From positions 1-64,000 of the forward strand of contig CATKHK010000016.1 in assembly GCA_949751835.1 (NCBI GenBank): 64,000 nucleotides of DNA, read 5' to 3'. Of the stretch, positions 21,905 through 32,992 are shown in pieces. Every line of letters begins with the position of its first letter. Position 1 is the first letter of the stretch. The notes beneath the pieces were generated by a model. The model had not been told where the DNA came from and ran no database searches. It was given only the letters and a program-made list of their open reading frames with translations. The DNA comes from Blepharisma japonicum. Taxonomy: Eukaryota > Ciliophora > Heterotrichea > Heterotrichida > Blepharismidae. A program made the position numbers and the translations under genes.

Positions 21905-22268
21905 ATGAGTGATGAAACGAGCAAAAATAGGAAAAAAGAAGTTTGAGATTATCCTGATCTAAAAAACCATAACCACAGTCATCTTGTTGCTCGAGCTCGT
22001 GAATCGACGTGAAACATAATATAAGTTAAATCTAATTCAGGAGCATTACTCGCAAGCACATACACTAAGCAGTATTTCTTATCTATTTATTGCTGCACAC
22101 TATCCTCAAAAAAAATGATGAATAAGTATATTGATGGGTTCATGGATTCCAAATATTTTTAAAATTCTTATTAAATTTTTGACTATAATTATCACATCAA
22201 TATTCTATTATTTATATGAAGTTCAAATTGATTTACTTAGTGTTTGCCTTATTAATACCCCAATTTAA
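21905..22268 (+). pseudogene. Apparently broken small membrane-protein gene
   Basis: An ATG at 21905 opens 39 codons (two TGA-coded Trp) that end in TAA at 22022-22024. Directly after that TAA is a 16-nt GT...AG tract, GTTAAATCTAATTCAG (22025-22040), in phase 0; behind it the same frame is open for 75 more codons (22041-22268). Those are hydrophobic (ISYLFIAAHYP..WWISILMGSWIPNIFKILIKFL) with two TGA-coded Trp codons in a row. The two halves look like exons of one protein of about 115 residues interrupted by a single TAA at the splice junction. It could be a nonsense mutation, an assembly error, a missed splice form or chance. No family recognised. Confidence 0.35.
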
Positions 22269-22635
22269 ATTTATTTCGCTATGAATGTTTTAATTATAAT
22301 ATAAGCTTTTCTTGTAAGCTAATGCTTATGCATAAATCCAAAATTGTCATAAATATATCAAATTAGCTCTATTTAATTATGGTCTAAAAACGGTGTTCAA
22401 CGTATAAAATATTTATAAATTCATTCAATACTTTAATTAAATTCCTTCTTTATCTCCTTTTTGTGCTTTTCTTTTAGTCGGATATATTTACATTAATTTT
22501 CAAATGAAGATAATTTCTAAGATAATTGAATTTTAGGAAACTAAAAATAATCAAATTTTTACTATTTAACTTTGCAAAGCTTGGGTAGAAGTGTTATATT
22601 AATTAATGATTTAATTGCCAGAAATCAGGGTTATA

Positions 22636-23481
22636 TTAAGCACCTTTGCCCTCAAAAAACTGAAATATGTATGGAAAAGCATATCCTGTTGTATATTCAT
22701 GCCTTGGATGACCTGCTGATAAATTCATGCAGCCATTTGGAGCACTTTCGTCAATTAAAGTATTACCAGGCAATTCTGATGTGACTCAATCAACACTATT
22801 TTCGAATAAGAACTGTTTTTGAGATAAACTTAGTACACCAACTTGATGAACCGAGTCAGTAAATGCAATTGCTTTTACTCTTCTCACAAAATCCTCATAA
22901 AAATGATGCAGTAAACTTATTGCCGAACATCCTCCCATTGAGTGCGCTACAATATAAAGTTCATTTGCAGGGCAATTTTTTATGAAATTATTCCAAACAC
23001 AAAAGGCATGCTGATCATGATTTTCATTCTGAGGAATTCTCTGTCCTTTTGAAAGGTTTTTATTAGGGTTGAAAATTATAACAGAAAAATTTCTCTTTTC
23101 TGCTTCAGTTATGAATGGGATCATTGTTCCTAATGCCAATGAAGAATCTACACAAACAGAACGACTCCATAGTCCTGGCCTAACTTTGCCTGAGCCTTGG
23201 ATTAATAATAATGCTTTGCCTTCATTTGAATAAAAGTTAGGGGATATATAGATGTAGGATTTTGGAGATGAATTAGAAGGTATTGAAATTTTTTGATAGT
23301 TATATTCGTGGGATAGTTCTCATTTTACATATTTTATAGTCAATTGAAATAATTTTTCTGAAACATTGGCAGATTTATGGTATTTTTCCCCTCCAAGAGT
23401 TGATAATACTCCATTTCTGTCATAAAAACAGCTGAATCTGCTTCTTAGCTCAGCATTTCAAGGGTTTCGATTATTTTCCAT
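22636..23481 (-). CDS. Arb2/FAM172-type alpha/beta-hydrolase-fold protein
   Basis: With TGA as Trp the frame covers 281 residues from ATG 23481 to TAA. The core matches the Arb2 domain: LLLIQGSGKVRPGLWSRSV, then FSVIIFNPN, then the nucleophile-elbow motif ELYIVAHSMGGCSAISLL (Ser in HSMGG), and RVKAIAFTDSVH. In fission yeast Arb2 belongs to the Argonaute chaperone complex with Arb1, and FAM172A in animals has been linked to Argonaute and splicing. The family's catalytic competence is uncertain, although the Ser is present here. The rest of the catalytic triad cannot be assigned by eye. Confidence 0.8.
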
Positions 23482-23574
23482 ATTTATTAAATTAAACCAA
23501 AACCTTTGCAATTAATAGTCTTAAACTCATTATATTAGTATTTCTTGAAATATAATAAAATATCAAAAAACTCT

Positions 23575-24486
23575 TTATGGCGCTGCTACCTCAGAAGCTG
23601 CCGCTCTTCGTTTTTCATAAAACTTAACCAGTGGCATTCCTTTAAGTTGTGTAATGCTTGCATCTCTTTTAATATAAGCTTCATTCTTATGAGTAAAATA
23701 AACTTCATTATTTTTGCTTTTTTCCACTTTAATTTCAATAATATACATGTCATTTATCCTCGTCAAATCATTCTTCATGACGTCTACAAATTTTATTTCA
23801 TATTCATCCCCAGTCAAACTAGGGGAAAATTTATTTAAATTTGAGTCTAAAGTCAGAATAAAGTTATCCCTAATTTTTCTCGTTAAAATGACACCAGTCA
23901 CTTTTCCATCATCTCTGATGCCATAATAAAGTGTCCCTCCTTCTGAATTTAAGAATGCGCTGACGTATGGAATTACGAGCTCTACGGCGTAGGAAACATT
24001 GAATGACTTATAAGTGCACGATTTAAATTCAGTTTTTCGGTCTTCATATTTTTTAATTTCTTCGTGATATATATAAAATTTCCTTTCTTCAGGGGAGGAT
24101 AGTTCTACTGCTGGCACTATAGATGGCTCAAATGCTTTAATTTCTTCTACTTGCTGAGATATTGACTTGTCTTCAGGATGCATATATGGGCACATTTTAT
24201 GAACGCATTCACGGCTTACCCTTCTATATATGCATTCTTTAGTTTTATAATTTGAAGGATGGAATAAATATTCTACTTCGTTCCTGCAGTATTGGCATGA
24301 TTCATGGGCGCACACTTTAGAGATTACAGCTTCTATACAAAGGATAGGCTCATAAGTTTGGTCTGGAAGCCGTCGACGGTCCTCTTCTGTATGATAAAAA
24401 TTGCAAAGCATACCTAAGGTGCAGCCTAATGAGCTTGAAAAATTCCTGCACTGCTTGGTTTTATAGGTCTTTGTAAAATTGTCCAT
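23575..24486 (-). CDS. CCCH zinc-finger protein fused to a Schlafen-type AlbA_2 domain
   Basis: A 303-residue single-exon protein. The N-terminus has a tandem zinc-finger array: C13-x8-C22-x5-C28-x3-H32, a Cys-rich middle unit (C50, C59, C64, C67), and C85-x8-C94-x4-C99-x3-H103. The spacing and the YKTKQC lead-in resemble the Unkempt/plant TZF type that binds RNA. Residues about 150-290 form an AlbA_2 (Schlafen core) domain: DRKTEFKS, then VIPYVSAFLNSEGGTLYYGIRDDGKVTG, then NEAYIKRDAS. AlbA_2 domains occur in Schlafen RNases and many bacterial regulators. RNA binding, perhaps with cleavage, is inferred. I cannot confirm nuclease residues. Confidence 0.88.
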   Translation of the reverse strand: MDNFTKTYKTKQCRNFSSSLGCTLGMLCNFYHTEEDRRRLPDQTYEPILCIEAVISKVCAHESCQYCRNEVEYLFHPSNYKTKECIYRRVSRECVHKMCPYMHPEDKSISQQVEEIKAFEPSIVPAVELSSPEERKFYIYHEEIKKYEDRKTEFKSCTYKSFNVSYAVELVIPYVSAFLNSEGGTLYYGIRDDGKVTGVILTRKIRDNFILTLDSNLNKFSPSLTGDEYEIKFVDVMKNDLTRINDMYIIEIKVEKSKNNEVYFTHKNEAYIKRDASITQLKGMPLVKFYEKRRAAASEVAAP

Positions 24487-24517
24487 AATCTAATTATTTA
24501 GGGAATAAATGGAAAGG

Positions 24518-25288
24518 TTAATTTATCATACTTAAATTATGATAATCTCTTTTTACACTCGTTCCGAGATGAAAAGAAGGTTTGACTCTGATATAAGGAA
24601 GCCTTACATTTGATGAAAATGCTTTCCTGATTGAGCTGGATTTAGAAAAATCATTTTTTTGGGTGGTTTCTATATTGATAGCTATGTTTTTGGGGCTGAC
24701 TGATTTGTTTAATTCTATTAATTTTCTACGAAGTCTCATTGTGTAGGATAGTTTGTCAAGGTCTGTTTGATTGGTGTTTTTCCTTTGAAGGCTTTTAGAT
24801 TTTAGCTTTTTGATTCGTCTTTGAATTATCTCGACTTTGTTTTTATTAACGCAATTAGGTGACCCACAAGATCCAGAAAATGATAAACTTATAAGTTCAT
24901 TTTCAGGCAACTTCCCTACAGCTATACAATTGCATTTTGCAATTGAATACCCTTCGTAATCATCTTTTTTCAAGCTAAATTTAAAAGGAGTAGTTTTACG
25001 CATCTTTGGAGTTGGAATATAAGCTGAAGATTCAGCTGGGCTAAATACTAAATAATTCACATGGAGACTATCATTTGTTTTTTCATTAAAATCAGTATTT
25101 ATTTTTATTGGAGTTTTTCTTAAAGACAAAGGAGACCTAGGCGATGGGATATTTCTTTTCAAAAAATTCAATTGTTTATTATCATTTCAGCTACCTAAAT
25201 CACTTCCACTTATTGCTGGAGTGTATGGATACCTTTCAGATTCTTCTGTCAAATTTAAAAATAAAAGTTTGTCATTGGAACAGCTCAT
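24518..25288 (-). CDS. Hypothetical basic Ser/Lys-rich protein
   Basis: A 256-residue frame from ATG 25288, kept open by a TGA Trp (LGSWNDNKQ). It is mostly disordered with many Ser-Pro and Lys-Ser pairs (for example SPRSPLSLRKTP). A small folded-looking centre contains four cysteines (IAKCNCIAVGKL, SGSCGSPNC) which could bind a metal, followed by a basic helix EIIQRRIKKLKSKSLQRK. No family recognised. It is divergent from the UFD1-like gene with only 27 bp between start codons, so the two must share a promoter region. Confidence 0.65.
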
Positions 25289-25315
25289 TCTTTTTAATTT
25301 TATTAAAGGAGAGAA

Positions 25316-26611
25316 ATGAATTCTAGTAGCAAGAGAAATGATAGGTAGTCTTTATATAGCATTCCGCAGTATTCTAAATATTTTAGAAGCTTTTTGCCTA
25401 TCTCATTTTATCCTCAATATAGCTCAGAGCTTGAATTTTCAGATAGAATTATTCTGCCAAAATCAGTTTTATTAGATATCTCAAGATTAAATCTCCCTAG
25501 TCCGTATTTATTTATACTGAGACCAGAAAGAGTTTATCGCTCCCCTATATATTGTGCTCCTCTGTATTTTACCTCTGAAGAAGACATCATTTATTTGCCA
25601 ATGATATTGCTAAAACGCCTTGGGTTTAAAGCATTTAAGCATCAAAAAAATCAAAATAAGCTGAAAAATGGGGTTTATTTGCAGTCTTTACCTTTAAAGC
25701 CTATTGATCCTTTAGGTTTTTCAAACTCATTATGATATATTTTGCCTAGATGCCAAAAAGTGAAAGTGTTTGTATCAAGGACGCTGACAACAGAGAGAAT
25801 AAGGAGAGGATTAATAAATTATTCTGTATTAAAAGAAGGTGAGGATATCAAAGTAAGCTTTAGATAGATAGCTAATGGAAAAGAAATTGTTTTTGTTTAT
25901 ATAATAAAGCTCTACCCCTCTGATACTTGTATAATCTCAGAAACATTTTTTGAGATCGAAATAGTAGACCATTTGCCAAGGAATTCTAGAGAATTAAGCC
26001 CAATTTTGTCTCCAAAAAATGATGATCAAAAAAATCATTCTTTAGGAATATTAGAATTTCCAGAAAAAACAGCTAAACTGCCAAAATTTTTAAACGAAAT
26101 TATACATAACAGAGTGTCTAGTTCAGTCTGCAAAAAACGAGAAAAATCTCCAAACCCTTACTTAATTTATGAAAACGCAAGTGAAGAAATTGAAAGACCA
26201 ACTACCACTCTTAGACATAAATTTTACCATTCTAAAGCTATATCAATGGACAACGAGCCTCCACTTGCTATATCAACAGCCTCTATGTGAAAGAAATGCC
26301 CTCCTATTTCAATGAGTTCAAAAACACAAACCCCTCTTGATGGCTTTTCTCTCTCCAAAATCATAGAAGAAGACTCCAAGCTCACCACCCACCTTGATAA
26401 ATCTTTTTTATTGACAATTAATCTCCCAATGATCTCTAATACAGAAAGCCATACCCCGTCCCACCATCATGCCCCAATCAAGCTTAAACAGATTTCTAAA
26501 GAAATAGACTTAAAGCCAAAAATCGTAAACGCGCCTTCTCCTGAGTATCAAAATCTTTGTGAGGTTCTTTTAACCAAAAGATGCCCAACGAAAAAATATA
26601 AATTTGCTTAA
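25316..26611 (+). CDS. UFD1: UFD1-like ubiquitin-fusion-degradation protein, two 15-nt introns
   Basis: Splicing out 25345-25359 and 25853-25867 gives 421 residues; one TGA Trp codon falls near residue 136 and another in the C-terminal part. The N-domain matches UFD1: FRSFLPISFYPQYSSELEFSDRIILP, SRLNLPSPYLFIL, APLYFTSEEDIIYLPMILLKRLG, LTTERIRRGLINYSVLKEGEDIKI, then KLYPSDTCIISETFFEIEIVDHLP. UFD1 partners with Npl4 as a Cdc48/p97 adaptor in extraction and degradation of ubiquitinated proteins. The second half (about residues 225-421) is a Ser/Pro/His-rich extension that does not resemble the usual p97- and Npl4-binding tail, so it may be a divergent paralogue. Confidence 0.85.
25345..25359 (+). 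other. 15-nt spliceosomal intron
   Basis: GTAGTCTTTATATAG, A at position 10. Its removal joins AG|C (Ser) and connects the start codon to the UFD1 fold. Confidence 0.88.
25853..25867 (+). other. 15-nt spliceosomal intron
   Basis: GTAAGCTTTAGATAG, A at position 10. It removes an in-frame TAG inside the conserved UFD1 N-domain. Confidence 0.92.
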
Positions 26612-26649
26612 TTATTTTCTAGAATTGTTATCATTATTAATTTGAGTAA

Positions 26650-28095
26650 TTAAGCCATAAACATAATTAATATATCATCAGGCAAATTATAATTCTTAAC
26701 GAATATATTAAGAATTTGTTGGATTTCGTGCTCAGGGACATGAAAACTTTCCATTATATGTGCATATGATGATAGCTGTGAAACAACGACTTCTCCTAAT
26801 CTTTCATGAGAATCTTCATCATCCTGCATTATGTCTTTGCAGTATTGGTTACATTTTTTTATTTCGTGGTCAATAGCTTCTGTTATTATAGTTTTTCATA
26901 CATCTTCTTGCTTCCAAAATGCATGGTCTATAACTTCGTTTTGCAAATAATTTTTTTGGCCTTCGTTTTCATAGTAAAATGTTTGCGACAAAATGATGCA
27001 TTGACTTGCACAATTATATTCGGAAGAATTAAGCATACTCGTTAAGACATCATGCAGTAGTTCTCCTATGATCACAAAGGTTTCAGCAGGAATTTTAAAT
27101 TGGCCTTGATTTCGTTTTTCATTAAGAAAAGCGATTCAGGCTTTTTTCCCTTCAGGTTCTGCAATAGTTTGCGAAAATTGGCATCTTTCATCAAAATCAA
27201 TTACCTCTCCTTTTCAAGATTTATCGATAATTTTTTTCACAATGTCTCCTTGGTGTGAGGTTTTCAATTCAACTAAAAATCTATCAAATTCCATATTATG
27301 ATGATAAGGTTCAAAAACGATTTCTTCAATAACGCTTTCTATATATGTATCATCTACCCATTTCTTTAAATCTACACTTGGATTAAAACTTTCAATTGGC
27401 TACATAACTCTTACCAAAGCTAGTGTATCCAGCGTATTTTCCAAGCACTTAAAAAACGTTTTTTCGTACTCTACCATCCTTGCCAATGACTCTTTTAGCA
27501 GCTTCATCCTTTCTTCTTCATGAATCTGATAGGTGCTCAAAATCTTATCCATAGATTCTCTAAATGGAGTTGTAAATGCGTTGGCATTTTCTATTGAAAT
27601 ATGATAAGCCTTTGATAACTCTTCTTCTTGCTTATACGCAATTTCAAACCTGCTTTTACTTTGCGCGAGGGCTTCTGACTCTTTACAGGATTTTATGTAC
27701 TTTTCCTTTGCTTTTTGGGCGAGTTTTATTAGTTTTTCTCTTTCTTGGACCAGTTTTTTGCCTTGGTCACGTTTATCTTTAATTAAAAGATCTTGATGGA
27801 CTAAAAGCTGCCGAAGATTTAGAGCAAGGTCAGTGTGGAATTGGTTTGCGAGAGTTTTACATAGGGAAATGTACTCGATTAGCCGCTGTTTAAGAGATGA
27901 TAAACAGGGGTCAAGCGTGCCTTTTCCTAATTCAAAAAAGGTGCTTAAGGCAAGTTTTTCTAATCCTCTAGCATATGATCTATCAAGTTCTGATTTGTCT
28001 CTTAAGAAAATTATAAATTCGTCGCATGTTTTTTTGGACTCTCTATAATGAATGCGGACCTCTTTGAATTTATTCCATAGCTCTGAATAGCTCAT
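26650..28095 (-). CDS. F-BAR domain protein with C-terminal SBF2/KIAA0513-like domain, one 15-nt intron
   Basis: The coding sequence is complement(26650-27399 joined to 27415-28095), 476 residues. Residues 1-225 are an F-BAR membrane-curving dimerisation domain (SELWNKFKEVRIHYRESKKTCDEF, FLRDKSELDRSYARGLEKLA, then long charged helices). After the phase-0 intron come about 85 linker residues and then a helical domain around 315-440 (FYYENEGQKNYLQNEVIDHAFWKQEDVWKT) resembling the SBF2-type domain of SBF1/2 and KIAA0513. F-BAR proteins tubulate membranes and link them to actin during endocytosis. The N-terminal ATG is chosen because the frame upstream is hydrophobic non-F-BAR sequence. The second-domain call is moderate. 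Confidence 0.82.
27400..27414 (-). other. 15-nt spliceosomal intron
   Basis: On the minus strand GTAAGAGTTATGTAG, A at position 10. It removes an in-frame TAG and joins the F-BAR half to a further 249 codons. Confidence 0.92.
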
Positions 28096-28370
28096 AATAG
28101 CTTTGTTGAATATTAATAAATGACGATATAATAACTTCAATAAATTGGAGGCAGATTTTAATTTGAGATAAAAGGTATTATTTGGGAAAATGATCATAAA
28201 AAAAATTGCAAATAGTAATTCATAGAGTCTGTAGAGATTGTACAATATATTATTTAGAAAGATAAAGTGAATTTTCAACTTTTTGGATTGTGATAAATAC
28301 AATATTATATCTAAAAAATATTTATGATAGGATTTTTACAATATAAAAATTCATATGTAATGATAACTTA

Positions 28371-29612
28371 TTACATTAATGGGAAAATTTGTTGTATTTT
28401 TAGCGATGTAGTCAAAATATTAAACTTTCAAAGAGCTTGTGTGCCCCATGCAATAATACTGCCTTCCTCTTCTATATAGCTCCATGAGTTCAATGGAAAG
28501 CTGTCTCGACACTCAATAAACCCTTCATTTACAATTCCATCTTCATCTGTAATCATAGCAATATGACAAGCAGGACAATCTCTTTTTACCCCTCCAAGCA
28601 CCACTAATTTATGCTCAGGAGTGAAAAAGCAAGCATGTCCATACAAATTTCCTTCAATTTTTACATCTAAAATTTTCCATGTTTTGCCAATCAATACTTC
28701 AATAAATGCAAAATCTGGGATTTCACAGATTCCTCCAGTTACATAAAGCTTGCCTTCCATAGATACACAGGCTGGATTTTGTCGAGGGTTATGAAGGCTT
28801 GGGATTTCTTCTCAATTATCATTTTTGTTTAATCTTTCTACTTCATTTCGCAATTTTCCGTTGTAAATTCCACCTATGACATACACTGTGCCTTTATGGA
28901 AAATCATAGAATGGCTAATTCTAGGATAAATAAGCTCACTTATATACGTCCATCCCGCAGAGTTTTGGTACCGAAAAGTTGAGTTTGGTATGCTTCCATC
29001 ATCAGTTGCAATTATTTGGCCATCAGGCAAAACACAAGCTGAATGAGTCATAATATTAGTTGGTAATTCTATATGGTCTTCTCTATCATTAATCATATGA
29101 TACAAATACAATTCATTATTTCTTAACGTAATCAGCGTAAATGGCTGTTCAAAATAAACCTCCTCTCTTAATGTGTCAACAACTTCATGTTTCGGGCTGT
29201 TTATTTTTGGGCTTTTTGGCTGAGAAATATCATTGAAGCTATAAGCATTAAAAACAATTGAAGAATTCACTTCGTCCATAGATATAGAGTATGTCTGCAT
29301 TTTTCAGCTCTGTGATGTTATATCAGCTAAAAAAGAATTGCTTTGGCTTCCTTCACTGAAAGTTTTTTCTAACAAAGATTCCAATGTTTCATCAATTCTA
29401 ATTACATCTTGGTTAAACGTCCTGATCAGTCTTTCTGATACTTCTTCACTGGAACTTTCATCTAAAAAGGACCTTGGATGGGGAACTCGGATTGCTATTG
29501 GCATTTGGGTTGTGTCAAGTGAGGTTGCGAGGCTATTTATTATGAGCAAGTCTTCGGTGCTTGTATTGCCACTATCAGAATTTTCAAGGCGCTCTATGAT
29601 TCTTGAATGCAT
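28371..29612 (-). CDS. Kelch-repeat beta-propeller protein
   Basis: Several apparent frames fuse through TGA Trp codons (SQSWKMQ, NDNWEEIPS, QALWKFN) into 413 residues. The N-terminal 100 residues are acidic/Ser-rich. From about 150 on, kelch-type blades recur, each with hydrophobic strands, a GG pair and downstream W: GTVYVIGGIYNGKLRNEVERL..WEEIPSL, GKLYVTGGICEIPDF.., HKLVVLGGV. Notably the conserved blade Trp is TGA-coded in NDNWEEIPS. Such propellers are protein-protein interaction platforms. Without BTB or another domain the role is undefined. Kelch proteins are typically abundant in ciliates. Confidence 0.85.
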
Positions 29613-30106
29613 TTATATTAATTCATGACAAATTTTAAATCTAGCATAGCATATAAAGCTAAATATGTCAAAATAAAAGTCAAGCCAGGATAAAGAAGTA
29701 ACGAATTAGAATATCTAAAGAAATTCATTGCAAATGCAAGCTCAATAAACAAAGACTAATAAAAGGCTTTAAAATGCATTGATATATACAAGATTATTTT
29801 AATGAGGCCTATCATTATTATACTTATTTGATTTAGTAAAACGATACAAGGTATATAAAATCGGTTTAATGATGTCCTAAGTGAGCAAATAAGATGCACT
29901 CAAATTTATCATTCTAATTTTATTCATAAAGAAAAAACAAATTCGAATAGATCAGAAGCTATGATTAAAACGCTTATATTGACTATAAAGCTTACTGTAT
30001 TTATAATTCAATAAGATTATATCCAAATCACTTGCTAAAGTCATCCTATATTGCTTTGTTATTTATAATCCAATTATCAAGATGGATTTTAATAGTTTAC
30101 ATAAAA
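29613..30106. other. AT-rich spacer between divergent genes
   Basis: No supported gene or repeat. It sits between the divergent Kelch and 2-oxoglutarate dehydrogenase genes and should contain both promoters. Confidence 0.5.
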
Positions 30107-32992
30107 ATGATTACCCAAAATACTATCAGATTTCTGAAATATTCAAAACGACTGTTTGGCAGCTCAGTGAATCCTGCAGTAAGCTCAACTTATTTTGAAG
30201 CTCTTTTTGACCTATGAAAATCTGACAAAAATTCATTACCTCCACAATGAAAATCTTACTTCGAAGGTCTGGAATCAGAAGAGATCCCAGTCCCGACAGC
30301 TTCAACAATACAAGAAAAATCCTTATCAGCTGCAGATTCAAAAGAAATTCACAAAGTTTTGCTTTTATACAGGGCATATCAATTATATGGATATATGCTA
30401 TCAGATGTAGACCCATTAAAATTAACTATAAATGTTGAGCATCATTTATCAAAGACCAGAATCCCTGGTCTTATTCGTTGGGAAAATTATAAATTCACAG
30501 ATGCTGATATGGAAAAATCATATGATCTAGGTAGCAATTTAATTAGAGGCTTTATTGATGAATCTGGTCCTAAAAAAGGGATATGAAAATTAAAAGATTT
30601 AATTGAAAATTGTAAAAGAGTTTACTGTGGAAAAATTGGTTTTGAGTATATGCATATTCCATATAGAGATGAGTGCAATTGGATGAGAATGCATATAGAA
30701 AAAGACCAATTATTTGCTTATTCTGCTGCTGAAAAAAAGGAAATATTCCAGAAACTCGCAAGAACACAGCTTTTGGAAGAATTTTTTCATAAGAAATTTG
30801 CTTCCCACAAAAGGTTTGGAATGGATGGCCTAGAAACTGCAGTTTTAGCTGTCGAAGGAGTCATTGAAAACGCAGTATCTTATGGCTACGACAATTTTAT
30901 CATTGGTATGCCACATAGAGGAAGACTAAATATAATGTCAAATGCCTTAAATTGTGACCTGAAATACATTTTATCATTATTTTTTGAAACTCAAGGCAAG
31001 GATTACGAAGAAGGGGACGTTAAATACCATTTAGGTCACTGTGTCAAAAGGAATATCAAAGGCAAAGAAGTCACTATAAGAATGATGGCAAATCCTTCAC
31101 ATTTAGAAGCAGTTGACCCTGTTGCAGTTGGCCAAACCAAAGCTCTTCTAAACGAAAGGAAAAAAGCATTATGCATTTTGATACATGGAGATGCTGCATT
31201 GGCTGGTCAAGGCGTGGTATACGAGACTGTACAAATGGAAGACCTGCATAATTATAAGACTGGAGGAACCATACATTTGGTATTAAATAATAATATTGGG
31301 TTCACTACAGTCCCTAGAGAAGCTAGAACAGGGCTGTTTCCAACAGAAATTGCAAAAGTAATAGGCGCGCCTATACTGCACATAAATGCAGATTGCCCAG
31401 AAGAGGTCGATTTTGCTTCAAGATTGGCTGTAGACTGAAGAGAAGAGTTCAAAAATTCAATTTTCCTTGATATTATCGGGTATCGAAGATTTGGTCACAA
31501 TGAGCTAGATGAGCCTTTATTTACAAACCCTAAAATGTACCAGCTTATAGCCAAGCATCCACCTGTATTTCAAATTTATAGTGAAAAACTTAAAGAAGAA
31601 AGGGTGTTAAACGATGAAGAAATTTCTAATATTAAACAGACAATTAACAATGACTTTAATTTAGCTTTTGAAAATGCACAAAAAGTAGGAACTACTGAGG
31701 GCGTTAAAAAATCTTATTTTGAAAACCTCATAGGAATCAGTTCTGAATGCTTAAAACCTACAGGTGTCAAAGTAGAAAAACTCAAAGAAATAGGAATAAA
31801 ATGTAATAATCTTCCTGAATCAATAAACGCGCATCCAGGTGTTAAAAAATTATACAAAAACAGATTATCTACAATTGAAAAAGGCTCAGATATTGACTGG
31901 CCAACAGCAGAAGCCCTTGCTTGGGGCAGTATTTTAACTATAGAAAAATACCCTGTCAGACTGAGCGGCCAAGACGTCGAAAGAGGTACATTTTCACAAA
32001 GACACGCCATAATCCAAGACCAAAAGATCGACCTTCAAAAATACATCCCACTCCGCCATATTGATGACTCCCAGTCTACTTTTTATGCGATAAACTCCCA
32101 TCTATCAGAATATGCAGCTCTTGGCTTTGAGTATGGGTATTCCTTGAATAATCCAAATACTTTGGTTATGTGGGAAGCTCAATTTGGCGATTTTGCGAAT
32201 GGTGCACAAATAGTGATTGATCAGTTTATTTCCAGTGGAGAAGTAAAATGGGGGCAGCCAAGTGGACTTGTGCTATTATTGCCACATGGATATGATGGAC
32301 AAGGGTCTGAGCATTCAAATGCAAGGCTAGAGAGATTTTTGCAATTATCAATGGAAGATCCTTATCGTTATCCAAAAGACGAATTTGAAAAAAAAATCAG
32401 ACTTTTAATGCAAAATTTGCAAGTAGTGTACCCCTCGACGCCTGCCAATTATTTTCACTTTTTGAGGAGACAAGTCGTTAATTTGTATAGGAAGCCTTTA
32501 ATTGTGATGACCTCAAAAAAGCTATTAAGATATAAAGGAGCTACCTCAAATTTAAATGATTTTTCGGAGGATTTTCCAAAAATTGTATATGATGATAACC
32601 CAAATGAGATTGATGCACCTGAAAATATAAAAAAAGTGATTTTGTGCACCGGACAGGTTTACTATGACTTGCTTTCTGAAAGGAGTAAAAGGAACATTAA
32701 AGATATTGCAATTATAAGACTTGAACAGCTTGCACCATTTCCATTTGATGAAATAAGGAAAATAAACGATAAATATCATGAAGCTGAGTTGCAGTGGGTC
32801 CAAGAAGAGCCGTTGAATTATGGAGCATGAAATTATGTTTCTCCAAGAATATTAACAACTTTAGGGCTTAATTCAACAGATCTTTCTGTTGTTTCAAGAA
32901 AACCCTCAGGAGCAGTAGCAACTGGATACCATTACATTCATGTCCAAGAAATAAAAGATCTACTTGATAAAGCAATGACTATTTCAAGTTAA
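30107..32992 (+). CDS. OGDH: 2-oxoglutarate dehydrogenase E1 component, mitochondrial
   Basis: A single 961-residue frame; Trp is TGA-coded at several conserved sites (FDLWKSDKNS, LAVDWREEF, LNYGAWNYV). The N-terminus MITQNTIRFLKYSKRLFG is a plausible mitochondrial presequence. The enzyme decarboxylates 2-oxoglutarate with thiamine diphosphate and passes succinyl to E2 of the TCA-cycle complex. Motifs are NFIIGMPHRGRLN, NPSHLEAVDPVAVGQTKA, the ThDP/Mg signature GDAALAGQG (361-369) with NNNIGFTTVPREAR, RRFGHNELDEP, VERGTFSQRHA, and the C-terminal QEEPLNYGA with VSRKPSGAVATGYHYIHVQE. Length and motif order match the eukaryotic enzyme; no sign of truncation. Confidence 0.98.

Noticed and set aside
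28096-28302. Hydrophobic N-terminal extension of the F-BAR gene
   Set aside because: It lacks an ATG-supported start consistent with F-BAR proteins, is Ile/Leu/Asn-rich like spacer, and F-BAR domains begin at the MSYSELW start.
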